Below, in pieces: positions 35,652 to 49,246 of a stretch of 64,000 nucleotides of DNA. The notes under the pieces were generated by a model. That model searched no databases, was not told the origin of the DNA, and worked only from the letters and a program-made list of their open reading frames with translations. The stretch's first letter is position 1, and each line of letters begins with the position of its first letter. This DNA comes from Colias croceus (taxonomy: Eukaryota > Arthropoda > Insecta > Lepidoptera > Pieridae), in assembly GCF_905220415.1 (NCBI RefSeq), contig NC_059564.1, forward strand, positions 12,501-76,500. Direction: 5' to 3'. The position numbers and the translations under genes are program-made.

Positions 35652-38526
35652 GTGAGCCCCGCCCCCGCACACCCCGCACCCCTCGCACCCCTCCCGTGTT
35701 GTGTGTTCTGTTTGTTTCCGTTGTTATGTTTTTTATTTATTTATTTATATTCAATCGCGTTGTTCAATGTGTGTAGTTATTGGTACGCCTGTAGCTGTAG
35801 TTGTACACTCACCTCGTGGTTTACCTAATTTGGTGAAATTTTTGTTCAATTTAAGTATCGTTATCATATTTTTACCTGATTTTGAGCTTTTGTTTTTGTT
35901 ATAGTTAATTATTATCTACCTACTTATCATATCATCTCTTAGTAAGTAGGTACCTATTGCAAAAATTTGTAGAATTTTTCGCGTAAAGCTTTTGCTTAAC
36001 ACTATCTTTTTTCTACTAAATACGCTGATTGATTTCGGTTTTCTAGTGTTTTTATAGTTTTCTAAGATGTGTGTGCCCGTGTCGTGTGGTTTTCACTAGA
36101 AGTAGTTACTGTAAATAATTGTTAATAAGTTAAGTAGATAGTTTGTTGTGTGTGTATTTGTTGTTGTTATTTTGTCTGCGATTGCTGTGTTTGTGCGTCG
36201 TTTATATTTGATTTATATTGTGTGTCATATTCTCTTGCTTTCCCTTAAGTTTATGTAAAAACGAAAAAATATGATTCTTTTCATAATTTTTCTTTTCTAC
36301 ATAAGGATAGATTTAAAAAAATATTTATATAAAAAAGGCTAGAGTCGTTAATGTTGTGAACTGTGAATAAAAACAATGTTACGAAGGTTTAAATCAAATC
36401 GTTAAATATTAAAATATCGATGTCTGAAAACGTGCCCAATCTCCCAGCACTGTGTCGCAACACATCGCCTTGTTAGGTGCTGCTGATTGTGTTGCATTTG
36501 TGTTTTGTTTCCTGTCCAATGGCCGATTGGAACTTCTTTGTAGAATTTTGCTGCTATTCATTATAAATTTGTGGGGTAGTGGAAAGAAGGCAACCATATT
36601 ATGCTGATTTGCAAGACTGTTGCACACACTATCATATCCTACTACCTACTGTTTTTGGTGAATCAAGCTATGTATACTTACTGCTGTAGATTTTAAGAAT
36701 TAAACTTTTTCTGGGTTTAAAAGCATGTCCATATAATTCGAAATACGATATAAAATTAAAGTAGGTACAATTTTGAGTTTATCTTCCTAGGTCAAGTCGA
36801 AGTTATCCAGTCTTGCCTTATACGAAATTAAATCCAACGCTATAAAAACCTCTCTCGTCTTATAAGAATAAAAAATAAAAAATCGCAAATCTTTATGAAC
36901 AATTATAGCTATATGAATGCTTAGTCTATCAGTCAGGGTGACAAAATTCGACTTCTGTAAGCTAGATAGAACACTGAAGAGGCCTTTAAACATTCTGCCA
37001 ATAAACTAACCGCTGTGCGTGGTTTTTGTGAATCGTAAAAGTTGAACGTTAACAGGCGAGAGGCACAAACCGATATACATATTCACACGTACGTCGCGAG
37101 GCGCGTGGCACCTGTCGCCGCGCGGCCAATCGGCGCCGCGGGACTGCGCCATGCGATACTTGTTGCATAAGCGGGAGAGATCAGAGATCTGCCCTGCTGT
37201 GGACAGGTTAACGGCATGTATTGGGGGATAGGAACCTAGGATTTAGGATAGACCATAGATCGACTGCCGACTAGATGAAGTGGCGATTGAATGATGGCTT
37301 TTCGTAAAAGTTAAAGTTAAAGTTTCCTATGGGAGTTTCGTAAAAAGAGGTTTTAATTATGAGATGTTATTCATATTATACGTCTCGGGATGTATAAACT
37401 ATAAATAACTGAAGTCTTTATTGGAAGTAATGTCAGTCAAATAAACCCTTCTGTCGAGTGTAAAATACGAGTCTTTTCACGTGTACATAGTGATGCCAGA
37501 TAGTTTATTGCAAATGATTATCGTAAAAACATTAGTGTATTTACATAATGTGTAATAAATATTTATTATAGTAAAGTGAAAACGAAATGGTTACAAGGTC
37601 ATATCCTCGGTCCTCCAAAAAAAACTAATTGGAATGGCCAAATAGTCGCATGTTAGCGAAAGTTGGTCGCGAGATGAGAGATACGGTGGAGGCGCTCCGA
37701 ACAGCTGGCCGGGTCTTTGACCACGAGCGGCTGGCCCATTCATCGGTACAGGTTTGAATTTCATGAATTTGTTTTTATTTACGTTTATTGAGACGTTGAC
37801 ACAGATTCGCGCGGTTCTCGTCTTGCGACTGGACGTTTATCTGATCGCTTCTTTTGGTTGACGAGGTGCTGCTCGATTGTGGTTTTAGTGGGATGTTGGG
37901 TGTGTTCTTCTAAAGGGTGATTGTTAGAAAATTATTCTAACGATTTTACTTTCAGCAAAGTAAAATCGGTATTTGAACCCGCGTCTATTATCAGCAAGTG
38001 GCGAAATCTGCCCTTTAAATTAGACTGTCCTGTTTGTTTAGAGGCCTATCGTCATCACCATCTCTGCTGCAGAGCCTACTTAAGATTTGGTATTAAAATG
38101 TGATAACGAATTTCTCCCATATGTTGTGTTCGGATTTTTTGCAAAAAGCTCACTCCTTATACGGGGTAAATAAAACTGACAATATACAGGCAAGCGTACT
38201 AGAGCCGCCTGCCTTTCAATAAGATTACAAGGTTGCATTATTTTCACTTCTCGTTACAAAAACAATGTATTGGTCACTTCCTTTTGTTTTCAAATACATA
38301 GGTTATAGGTATAAATTATTCTAGATCTGTTTGAAAGGTACGATCTATTTGACCTAACATTATTTATTGATTCCGAGTGGGTCAATTTTGTGTCGATTAT
38401 TATAGGCAATTTATTTTAATATCGTTCAAACCTCTTGTACCAGACATACTTACATCCTCTTTTTATCTCTTATTTATGAATTGTCTATTATTCCCCTATC
38501 ACAAAAAAAAAATTATTATAAGTTGA
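35652..38526 (+). other. Intron sequence; GC-rich islands, no gene seen
   Basis: AT-rich, with GC-rich patches at about 37083-37150 and 37665-37735. No supportable coding sequence. Confidence 0.4.
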
Positions 38527-38571
38527 TTTATAAGCTAACACCTTATTAAATATTAGGTGTTAGCTTATAAA
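38527..38571. repeat. Perfect 17-bp-arm hairpin
   Basis: TTTATAAGCTAACACCT (38527-38543) is repeated exactly inverted at 38555-38571 with an 11-nt AT loop. Confidence 0.85.
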
Positions 38572-39009
38572 CACCCCTTCCTTGTCTACATTGATTTGGT
38601 TGGCTTCATTTGCTGACCTATATTTAAATTAATAATTTCCATTCCATAATCATACATTAAAATACACTATTCCTATACAATTTATTTTCTAATTATAACC
38701 TCAATATATTTTTAATTTTAAACCGAACGTGTTTCCGTTGAGACAGCTTCACACGAGCGGCGGACGAAACGCGGCCAATTCTCGTTTGTATCTTAGAGAA
38801 GGCATTTAGTCAATTGATTTGATCATCATGAGTGTTTTTGTATGTTTAATTATTCTGGGCGATTCACGTTAAATTCAGTTCGATACATTTAATTAACTCT
38901 CTGAAGTGTTCTTCTTATTACTCATATATAATTTATTTCCATTCTTTCTTGCAAAGGGTATTTTTATGAATCTGTAGCAATAAACGAACTTTTTACTGAA
39001 TCATTTTTT

Positions 39010-39115
39010 TCTGTATTTGAATGCAGTTTTCATTTTTATCAAAAATAAAGGAACATCCTTTGAGAAAAGTTTTTCTTTCTCTATCTACAATATTAAGACT
39101 TCTTTCCCTCCAAAT
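39010..39115 (+). mobile_element. Diverged single end of the 27834-28831 element family
   Basis: TTGAATGCAGTT, AAAAATAAAGGAACA and CTTTCCCTCC occur in the same order and spacing as in the right arm of that element. The matching left arm was not found, so this looks like a broken copy. Confidence 0.4.
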
Positions 39116-39740
39116 GACATTACAAAATTCTACCCTGACTTACTCCTCAGTCTTCTATAAGTGCAGACAATGCAAAATGCTAATTCATTTTAAGGATAAT
39201 CGATAAAAAATTAATATGGTCATTCGTTAATGGTCGAATAATTTCATTTACTGAGCAACCACTTAAATCATTGATCCGATCATAATAAAAAAACGATTTT
39301 CAATTTGAATAAGATAAAGAAAAAATGTTTAAAACTCAATATCAAGACCACTAGCCCGCGGTTTGTGTGATGATGCCTTTAAATAACAGGTTCTCAACCC
39401 CTCGTAATGAGTAAGAGAGACAGAGCGAAGCGAGCGAGGGTGCGCGGGCGCCCCTTCGGACATAACGCACTGTGAGCTTTGAACTTGGATCTTATTGTAA
39501 CGGAATAAGGAACAATTTTCCATGTAGGCACGTGTCGCTGGATTTTATTTTGTTGTAAGGGAGCTATTGAATGTGACAACGCTTTAATGTTTAAATAACA
39601 GAGTTATGTTTGGTATTGCGACTAACTTGCAGCCGTAGGTTTATTTTACGGTGTTTTGTAGGTATTTTTGCTTTTTTATTCCCATTTTTTGCTGAAAAAT
39701 ATTTCTACTAGAATTCTTAGTTTTTATGGAATGATACGAG

Positions 39741-40076
39741 ATGGCGTTGTGTACTTTCATTCCTTATTTTGCTATGTGTGAATTCTGTTTTGATGTTATT
39801 AGTCAAAACAAGGTTCTGGTTAGGTTTGCTGTTCCAAATAAATTACCACGTTATCCTGTTTTCAAAGTTTTTGACCTTCCAAATTGTCGTAATAATGTTG
39901 GTAGAAACTCTCCAGTAACTCGCATATGTAGTACTTTTAATGACCTATGTAAGTCGCTGGGTGGTATAATAGACATAAATTTTGATTCAATTATAGTTTT
40001 TCGCAAAAAAATTACAAAGGAGAATGCCCATTTTTGGTACTGGTTTTTCTCATGCATCAAGACAACAATATATTAA
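39741..40076 (+). pseudogene. Probable remnant of a LINE reverse-transcriptase C-terminus
   Basis: A 111-codon frame with LPRYPVFKVFDLPNCRNNVG and NSPVTRICSTFNDLC, a pattern like the post-RT segment of many insect LINEs. I cannot name the clade. There is no RT core upstream. The frame ends inside the first unit of a tandem duplication. Confidence 0.35.
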
Positions 40077-40400
40077 AAAAAATCTCGGCAATTTAGAGGC
40101 CTTCTTACCATCGGAAAATATATTTTGAACAGGGAATGTTTTGTAAAATCTAATAAGACATGTAATTGTTTAGATCCGTTATTATAGATTTAGTGTCCAT
40201 TACCGTTTACATTTTTTCTACAGGTTTTTTCTCATGCATCAAGATAAAAATACTATTAAAAAAAATCTCGGCAATTTAGAGGCCTTCTTACTATCGGAAA
40301 ATATATTTTGACCAGGGAATGTTTTGTAAAATCTAATAAGACATGTAATTGTTTAGATCCGTTACCATAGATTTAGTATCCATTACTGGTTACCACGGTA
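40042..40400 (+). repeat. About 180-bp tandem duplication
   Basis: TCTCATGCATCAAGA, ATCTCGGCAATTTAGAGG and AGACATGTAATTGTTTAGAT occur twice, from 40042 and from 40223, with few differences. The second unit ends in a palindromic GGTTACCACGGTAACC. Confidence 0.9.
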
Positions 40401-41311
40401 ACCAAGCGGTAACTATTATGACATTTACTATGGTAAATAGCTAATATTATTTTCATTGAATTACAAAAAATCAATTAACATAAAATCACTCTGTAAGGTA
40501 TTGTTTTAAATACACTGTAGGTTGTTTTAACATAATATATAGTGAAGTAAAATAATATAAATATATATAAGAAAATATTATTATGACATAGCTTGTAAGA
40601 TAGCTTGGAAGGTAACCAGTTATTTCTTATTTGTTTCTTTCTTCGAATATGTAGTGAAAAAATGATTCAAACAACAACAACAATATGCAAACCGAATAAA
40701 AACTCTATTGGCATTTTTTAAATATTTATTTAGGTTTTCTTGAAATCCGTCCCGGAAGATTTCTGGTGCCTACCTACACTAGCCGATGAACAGATACACT
40801 TTGTCTGAAAGCATAAGCTCTACGCATAGATTAAATATTATGTTAAACGAAAAATAGCTTTCAGACAATAAAATACTACCTAAATCACACATAAACCTAA
40901 CTAAATCGGGTTTATTTAAGTTTTGAGGTTAATTCACATTTTTCTCAATATCTTGAAAACCCCTGTTTTTATCACAAAAAAATGTATTGGTAAAAATCTT
41001 TTGAATATCGAAGAACCCCCCAAAACCACTCTGGCATTGACGCAACACTATACTGTGGTCCATACTTTCATGGGCATTCTCCTTTCTTGTTTGGCACAAA
41101 AATTCAGTAGAAGAAATTATGTTTTATTAACGATTTATTTTTTCTATTCTTGTAATTAAATTTATTTAAGCACTTAAAACAACAGTAACGTAATTATATA
41201 ATTATAAGTTTTCTTGTGCATACCTGTAATTGGTGTATACATCATAATAATATTCGATAGTTGTTTAGTTTTAATTGTGATAATTTTCATGTGTACTCTG
41301 TTGGTGTGTCT

Positions 41312-41343
<32 letters not shown>

Positions 41344-43123
41344 ACAACTTAGTCATTATTTTTAAGATAAGAATACGGAATACCATAATATGATTTCCAT
41401 GATGTCACAAATATTATATACTTACAACTTAAAAAACTTGGACCATTGATGTTACAGTGAATAAATGAATTATTATATTATATTATTAAAAAGTTCAAAG
41501 AAATTAATTCAGTAAAGAGTTGCAAAAGACCTCTCTTAAAAAATAAACGTATTGACAGATATTCATTTTACAGTTGGTCATAAAATATATCTGAATACGA
41601 TGCTATTTAAATTCCTTCACCACATTTATTTGATTGTCGCCAATTTAGGAATTCGCACAACTCGAAGTAAACAGATGAAAAAAGCGGAAAAAAAACTGGA
41701 CACATTTGAATATAAAACAATAATTGAAACCGTCCATCAGTATGCACATAGGCAATTATTCAGAGCGGCTAGTGCATGAACAACTCACGCACACTTGTGC
41801 AGCGGCAAGTAGTACCTGACGACGCGAGCGAGATGCCACCATGCACAGCACCACTAATGCGAAAGGGACGGAGCGCAAGACAGATGTTCAAAAATCATGC
41901 GGGTGGTTTTTTTTTCCCGAAGGTGGCTTAGGGTTGGCTTCCTGGACGCTCGTGGGAAAGCGTTGCCGATTTTTCGAAATTTAAAACAATATTGCCGGTA
42001 ACTGGCTGTTCAGATCTGGTGCCAAATTAAACAAAAAAACAATTGTCTACGGCCTGTTTGTTTTTCGCGCCTTCGCTAAATTGTATGTCATTTGGAAACA
42101 GATGTTTTATGATCGTTTCAGACGGTGCCGCGTGCGAATTGACTACGTTTATGAATCGTTAATAGCTATTGATTCTTTATTTATTGTAAGTTGTAAAAGG
42201 ATTACGGTACAAAATATATTTACTTGTAAATTGAAGGCAGCATTCAATTGGTCCACTCGAAATATTACTATATTTTTAAACAAATATTTAAAAATAAGAC
42301 TGTCTAGGCAGTTTAAAAAAAAACATCAAAAATTGTCTCAAAACTAGGTTTGATAAGTAAAATTTGTTTCTAATTAAAAAATAAATTACTATGCAATTTT
42401 TCAATCTTTGTGTCTAAACTCTCAGACTGAAGTTAGATAAACAATACAACATTTCATAAAATATGCCTGATCATGTTCTTAGTTGTAATTTAAAATAGGT
42501 ATACAGGTACAGCTAAAATACGGATTACAAAAATAACAACTATGAAGCCAACATTTTGTTCTCGCCGCTTTCTCGACAAAAAAAGCAAAGATTTTAATAC
42601 GTCATTTGAATTCGGAAACGGAACCCGATAGATGCGTGCGCGCATCTTATTTTTTTTGTTGGAGGGTAGGTCGGTAACAATGTGCGCTGTCTCGCTCGCA
42701 CCCACGCTCAACTCGTATGCGTCGTCTCGCTCGCGGGGGTGGCCGGGGTGGCAGCGACAGATGTTTCGCTTTTTGTACGTTTCGCTTCGCTCACGGACAA
42801 TGGAGTCGAAGATTTTAAAAGCATATGGCGTTTACAGGTAACGAGGAATGCTTCGTGCGAATTTGCAAGAGATTCGATATGCGGTGGTGCCTTTAAATTA
42901 ATATTTTTGTGAGAATATCATTTATTTAATTCGATTTTATAGGAGTTATCGTATGCGATATGAAATAAAGGCCAAGTAGATTGGATCAACTTATGATTGA
43001 ATTATTATAATATAAGCAGAGAGAAAATTAATTATAACAAAAAGAGAATAATTATGTAATAATATAATAAATCTGTAGAAGGGTCAATTCTGTACATTAA
43101 AAATATTGAAAAAATAAATGTCA
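40401..43123 (+). other. Intron sequence with an (AAAT)n tract at about 41314-41344
   Basis: AT-rich. The AAATAAAT tract follows GTTGGTGTGTCTAAGTTAAA and may be a LINE tail. GC-rich patches lie at about 41770-41880 and 42680-42760. No gene seen. Confidence 0.4.
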
Positions 43124-43350
43124 GGGGGTTACTGGATCGATACCAAACCCAAATATGTGATTAAAAAATTTTTTGTCTGTCTGTCTTTCTGTCTTTCTGT
43201 CTGTATGTGAAGGCATCACGTAAAAACTAACGGTTCGATTTCCTGGGCATAAAATAGGATACTTTTTATCCTGAAAAAATACGTAGAAAAAAAATAAATC
43301 TTAATTTTTCTTAATTTTTCCGCGCGGACGGAGTCGCGGGCGGAAGCTAG
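43124..43350 (+). mobile_element. Helitron-like copy with GC hairpin and CTAG end
   Basis: It ends CGCGGGCGGAAGCTAG followed by T, preceded by a short GC-rich hairpin (GCGGACGGAGTCGCG), the usual 3' end of lepidopteran Helitrons. A TCTG/TCTT microsatellite (about 43171-43206) lies inside. The 5' limit is uncertain. Confidence 0.5.
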
Positions 43351-46300
43351 TATGTAATAATTTCCTTCGTTGCGGTAGTAAATATGAACATACATCTGGA
43401 TAAATCAGAGATACTAAATGTAAACATTATAATGTGCAATACCTTCCTATAAAAATCCGCCTAGCTTTTACGTTTGGCTTTGCAGTTTGCTCTAGTTAGA
43501 AATAGTTTAGCCTAGTTTCATCACAATACAATACAAGTATCGCATTTATTACTCTGCTAAATTGAACTAACACAATAATTTTCTGTTGCAGGTAAGTACC
43601 ATTTACACCGTAAGTTCTTGGAGTGTTTAGCGAAAAGTTCGTAAAAAGAGGCGCGCGATCCGCCCACACTGCGGTGTGAGACGCGGCCGGAAGCGATTTT
43701 TTATCCATTAATTTAGGACAAGAAAGGTAAGTGATATTCGGGAATACAGGTTTATGGAGTTAAGTTAAAGGAAGGGGTTGTAAGTAAGTCTGATTTTATG
43801 CATATGATTAAATTATGTTAAAAGGGCAATTCATCAATTTCGATATTCAAATGTTCTGTTAAAATATGGAAACGCCTTATAAGTACCTACACTAGAATTT
43901 TAATAAAGGTTTCAAAAATGCACAAACAACTATTGTATACACACACAGAAACGGATCACGTCGAATTATTTCAGTGTAAGATAATTAACATTTTTCGTTT
44001 TTGTGAAACTAAATTATACCTGTAACAAGTTGCACTCAGAAGTCTCAATAATCTATTTAAAATTTTACTCCTACAATAAATACAATAAATTGTGTATTTT
44101 TTGTCCCTGTTAAAGTTCTGACATGTATACAATTAGCATTCATTATTAACTAAGTTTACTCTACACTTTATCGAGTTATAGAATTTCAAATGATAGTCCA
44201 GTGTACCTACAGTGTAAGCAGCTGGTGTGTTTGTTTTAATATGGTTCAATACAACATTATTAGTTATGAAATTAAGGATCTGTAGAAAAGAATATGTAAT
44301 GTGTAAGTGAAATACATACATACGTTTGATAAGTAACGGTTTGCGTTGATACTGAAAGTGAAAACTGATGGTTATTGTTTTCAAAACAAACTTATTAACA
44401 GTTCACAACATTTCTTGACTGAAAGAAGTAATCTGCCAAAATTATCATTTGTTTTAATTTTGAAATACTTAACTACTGCACAAATACACTTACACTGGAG
44501 GTGTAGTGTCGTTCCCCCGCATCGATAAAAGACTTATTAAAAGTGTCGGTTCGGTTCCCGCGTCGGAAATAGCGCGGTCAAGCACCCGCCGGCGCACCGC
44601 CGCGCCAGCGCACCCGCCCGCGCCCAAATGTGTGTCCTTTTGTTTGCTAACTGGTGTGAGAGCGATACCAGGAGATATTGGAAAATTTAAATAGGAACAT
44701 TTGCAGGAAATTCGGTGAAAGTGGTGTTTTTTGTCTGCTTAAGTCGAGTTCAACATTTATGGAAATCGTTTGGTTATTAGGTACTTAGGAGTGATGGTTA
44801 AGTTAGTCGATTGCCAAATATAAAGGTACCTTGACTGGATTAGAATCGCGAGGTGATCCAAAAATATGTTTGGTGTGTGTAGTGTTACATGTTACTAATT
44901 GTCTACAATACGCCGCGACCGGCTAGCTGGCTTTTAATGGTTTACCTTTACCATTTGCTATATTAAAGCACCGGTATACATAAGAGAAGCAGAGAATGTG
45001 CATAGTTATCGGGTATCAGCAGAAATGTTTTTTGTTCAACAATAATTTGAAAAGTATGACACAATATTGCATCAAATATAATATTTTTTTTAAACTCGAC
45101 AGTATATTGATCATGTTAACTCGACAAATAAGGTTTATCAGCACGTGCTCGATTAAAGTGAATCAATATTAGTTTAAACTGATAGCTAATCGGACTGCGC
45201 CCAACAAATAACTTTGCGCTCGAAGAAATTTTACAAGAATTTTTTCATAGATTAGAATTACTAAGTAGGGATATAAAATATTGAAAATGAATATCATTAC
45301 AACGTCGTATGAGCTATGACTTCAAGAGGTGCATACTTGTAATTCTCCGATTCTAACTTTGAAGTTCAATGTAAGAGGACATGTAACTACTGCCATAAAT
45401 GCTGATGCGAAAATTTTGGATACTGAGTCAGTATAAGACGAGAGGATAGGCGCATATTTTTATAGTAATTAGTTAATGCGCTTCCTTGTGGTCAGACTTC
45501 AGTCGTTAAGTCAAGTCAATAGTTTCTGGGCGTCGTGATCTCTTAATAAAATCTCGGAAATCGGTACAGAATATGAACACGAAACAACAAGCCCTAAATG
45601 ACGCAACTAGTTGGGTTAGAAAACAAATTAGAATGAAATCTAGATGATGGTCCCATGGCCACGTGACCGCCGGAGCCGCGGGTCGGCCAAAAGTCGCGGA
45701 CGCGCACCTGTTCCGAACATTTGCATAACCCACGCCGCTACTACATGTTCTCAGCTATACCACACATGTCGATAGTAACATGAATCTGGCAGCATTCATA
45801 AGAATATAGATCCCCATAAACACAAATTGAACTAAAATCGGTATTATAAATTATTGGTAATATCGAAGAGTGGGAAATGAATCCATTAAATAAGCTAAGC
45901 TTTTTTAGCAAGAAAACCATCCAAGTTCAGTTTAGTCAGGTCATCATTGCTAAAATATCTGCACCACTGTTTATAGAGCACGAGTTTAGTTTATTGAATG
46001 GTATATACTATATATTGAGATAGTCTGTTTTAACGCTAGCAGTTAAGAGAGCAACAGGTTCCATCATATTTTACGTTTTGTCAATGATATTCTCTAAATT
46101 GTCGATAGGTCTGATAATAAAAAATCAATCGAGTTGCATTAGTAGTGTGGTATCCATGGGTGATGTACGGCGCGCGGCGGTCGGCGGCGAGATAATCTGG
46201 CGATTCGTATGCCGCCCGAGCGTATCGTCACCGAGTATCGAGTTACTTGAAGCGCATAATTTAACACGAAAACCTTCTCGGATTGCGACCACTTTAATTA

Positions 46301-46746
46301 TTAATATCTAATATCTTTTATAACACACATTAAATAGTCTTCTAAAATAATGCAATATTGTAAGATATTTTATGGGCTTATAGTAGGAAATAACATGTAG
46401 GATATATAGGATTTAAAGCATATTCTCGGAAGAGTAGGTACAGGTAAAACATGCTTGTAAAATGAAAAGGATCAGTGAAACGGATGCGAATTTCATCTGC
46501 ACTACATTCAGGTTTCACTTTTAGTGCAGCAGGCGACACGCACCGCCCATAACCTTCCGCAATGTTTACTCGAACTGTTGATGTTCGCAACGAGCTACAC
46601 GTGGTTGGAACCAACGATATTATGTTTTATAAGTAAAAAGGTGTGAATAGATTGCCAATAAAACATTCGATCTTCAAAAACGGCACACGAACGCACACAC
46701 GATTTGACGTCAAAGTAAGATGGGTGTGCTAATAACTTATATAAAA
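43351..46746 (+). other. Intron sequence; GC-rich island at about 44505-44630, no gene seen
   Basis: The island (TTCCCGCGTCGGAAATAGCG region, then GCCGGCGCACCGCCGCG) is the strongest in this stretch and could be a regulatory element. No splice-supported coding sequence was found. Confidence 0.4.
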
Positions 46747-46992
46747 CTAGCTGTTGCCCGCAGCTTCGCTTGCGTGGAAAAGATAAATTTTCATGGTATA
46801 AGTTTTCATTTCCTATTTTACCCCTTTAGGGGATGAATTTTCTAAAATCCTTTCTTAGGGGACGCCTACGTTATGACATCTACCTGCATGTCAAATTTCA
46901 GCCCGATACGACCAGTGGTTTGGGCTGTGCGTTGATAGATCACTAATTACTATATCAGTCACCTTTGAGTTTTATATACTTATATATATAGA
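46747..46992 (-). mobile_element. Helitron-like copy, minus orientation
   Basis: It begins CTAGCTGTTGCCCGCAGCTT, the complement of a CTAG Helitron-type end, and continues with TTTCAGCCCGATACG to an AT-rich edge. The family is very common in Lepidoptera. Confidence 0.55.
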
Positions 46993-49075
46993 TTTTACTT
47001 CATACGTTGATAATTGATATGTCGGATTATTTTTTCAATTTCAGAAAGCTTACTCCCCAGTGTAAAGTTAAAGGCAATCTTCAATCCCAAGTGGGTGATT
47101 ATGTTGTCGCTCTTTTGATTATGAATGTGGGAGTTTGAAAATTGTAGGCATCCTGAGCGTCGTATTCTGACATGCTTAAGCAGCTCGTTGTACTGACGTT
47201 TAACTTTTTAGTTTTCCCGCAAGCAAGATAAATTCCTACCTTTAAAAAAGGCATTCATAAATTAAAAAGTGTAAAATCTCGATGCGTAAAATTTTACTTT
47301 TTCGATGAATGTCCTTACTTTTAACAATTTGTTTTCAACAACTTAATAAATAGTCTCCCCAAAGTGAGTTCACAAAAACATCAAATCAATTATATAACCA
47401 TCTAGCTTTAACAATACGGACAAGTTGATTGCGACGCATTGACATGCTAAATTACATCTAGTGCTGTATGTGTTAGGGTTCAAATCACTTGACAGTCAGT
47501 GGAGTGTAAAATTATATTATATTGAGTCCACACGATAACCCTTTTGGCTCGAATGTGGAAGAAGAGGGGAGAACCACTCTCTGATGGATTTCAAGCCGTA
47601 TAATATTACTGATTCTATACACTGGTATTTGGTACCATCTAAATTAACGTTAAATGTTTACATTTAAGTACATACTGGTATTTATAATAACTGTCTTGAT
47701 GTTTATAAACATCAATTAAGGCGTCATTTTAATTTCGTTCTCATTGTCAATTTATTTTCAACAAAATGAACGAGAAATCTTGGGAAAATGTCTTGTCTAT
47801 AAAAGTTGGATAAATCTCTATTTATTAAGAGGATCTTCATGACATGCATTGTGCGCGTTATCTTTTTAAGAGCCATTTTCAATCTCAAGCTGCTATTCTT
47901 CACCACCATCTTTCGTCTCAGTATCGTGATCAGACACTACACTCACCACCACACACACGACAAGATTGTTGCGGAAAATTCTGTCCTGTAGGTAGCCCCC
48001 ATACAGAACCCTCAGCACTTGACCGTTTTGCATGCTATCCCGTCGCGAGTTGAACGACCCTCGCGGAAAGGCTACGAGGGGAGAGCACAAAGGGTGAGGC
48101 GGCGCGGGGCGGGCGCGGGGCGCGGGGAGTAGGTGCGCGGGAGCACGCGACGGTACCCTTTGTGTGTGCGCTTTTGTGTATTACGGGACCGGGAGGAAAA
48201 AGTTGAAGATCTCCGCGATAGAATAAAAAGCACATATTTGAGTCTGGAGCCATATTCAATATTAGAAATTATATTGACAGCATAAAAGATCGAGCTATAT
48301 AATTAGACGGGTATTGGAAATTCGAGGGCCAGCAAGTTTTTTGTTGAAATTTATTGTTCAACAATAAGGTTGAGATAACGTATAATAAACGTTAGAAGGA
48401 AAAAGGATATTTCGTAGAAGTAAATATGTAGGTACATCAGTTCTTTTCTGCCTGCCCACATTATTCGCGTGTACTATTGGGAAAATAGATATAGGTAAGC
48501 TTAAAAGTTGAATTTTTAAATATCATGAAGTACGATTGTATTAAATCCAGTACCTAGCTTATAACAATTGTATCTTAAAGTTTCAAATCTGAAAGAATTT
48601 CATACAAACTTACCTGTGAAAAGTAGCAGTCGCGCTAGGAAGGTGTCGCAATCCCCAGGCGCTGAGCGGAATAAGGCACAAGTGAACAGTCACCTTTATG
48701 GAAATACTCATGCCGTATATGCCGGCAGCATTTCCATACAACGCAGTAGATACCACTATATGTGTATGTAAATAATGGGCGACATTAAAAAGCGGTGGTC
48801 ATTCACACGGCGCGGCTATCTCCCCTCGGCCGGCCACCTGCGCAGCCCTGTGTGCCTACATTGTGTCTGTCTGTCTGATATGTGACCATACTATTTCTAG
48901 AGACACGCTCTCGCTTCGCTTCGCTTTCAATTCGCGGGAGAACGACGTATAAGAGCATAGATGAGCTTGAACTTTAGCGAAGACTAGCACCCGAAATGTT
49001 GAGATATGCCTAGAAAGTAAGATTATAATTTGATAAAATAATACAGACGTAAAACAGTTCGTTTTTATTTAGATA
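46993..49075 (+). other. Intron sequence with GC-rich patches at about 48080-48160 and 48800-48850
   Basis: No supportable gene. Confidence 0.4.
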
Positions 49076-49246
49076 CTAGCGGTCCGCCCCGGCTTCGCCC
49101 GTGGTACATATTTACGTTTTCTCTACATAAGGACCATCCTCGAACTTCAAGGAATATTATAAAAAAAGAATTAACGAAATCGGTTAAGCCGTTCGCAAGT
49201 TATGCGCTGACCAACACATTTTGGGATTCATTTTTATATATAAGAT
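49076..49246 (-). mobile_element. Helitron-like copy, inverted relative to 15090 and 18420
   Basis: It begins CTAGCGGTCCGCCCCGGCTT and runs through TTTTCTCTACATAAGGACCA to TATATATAAG, the reverse complement of the two other copies. Confidence 0.6.
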
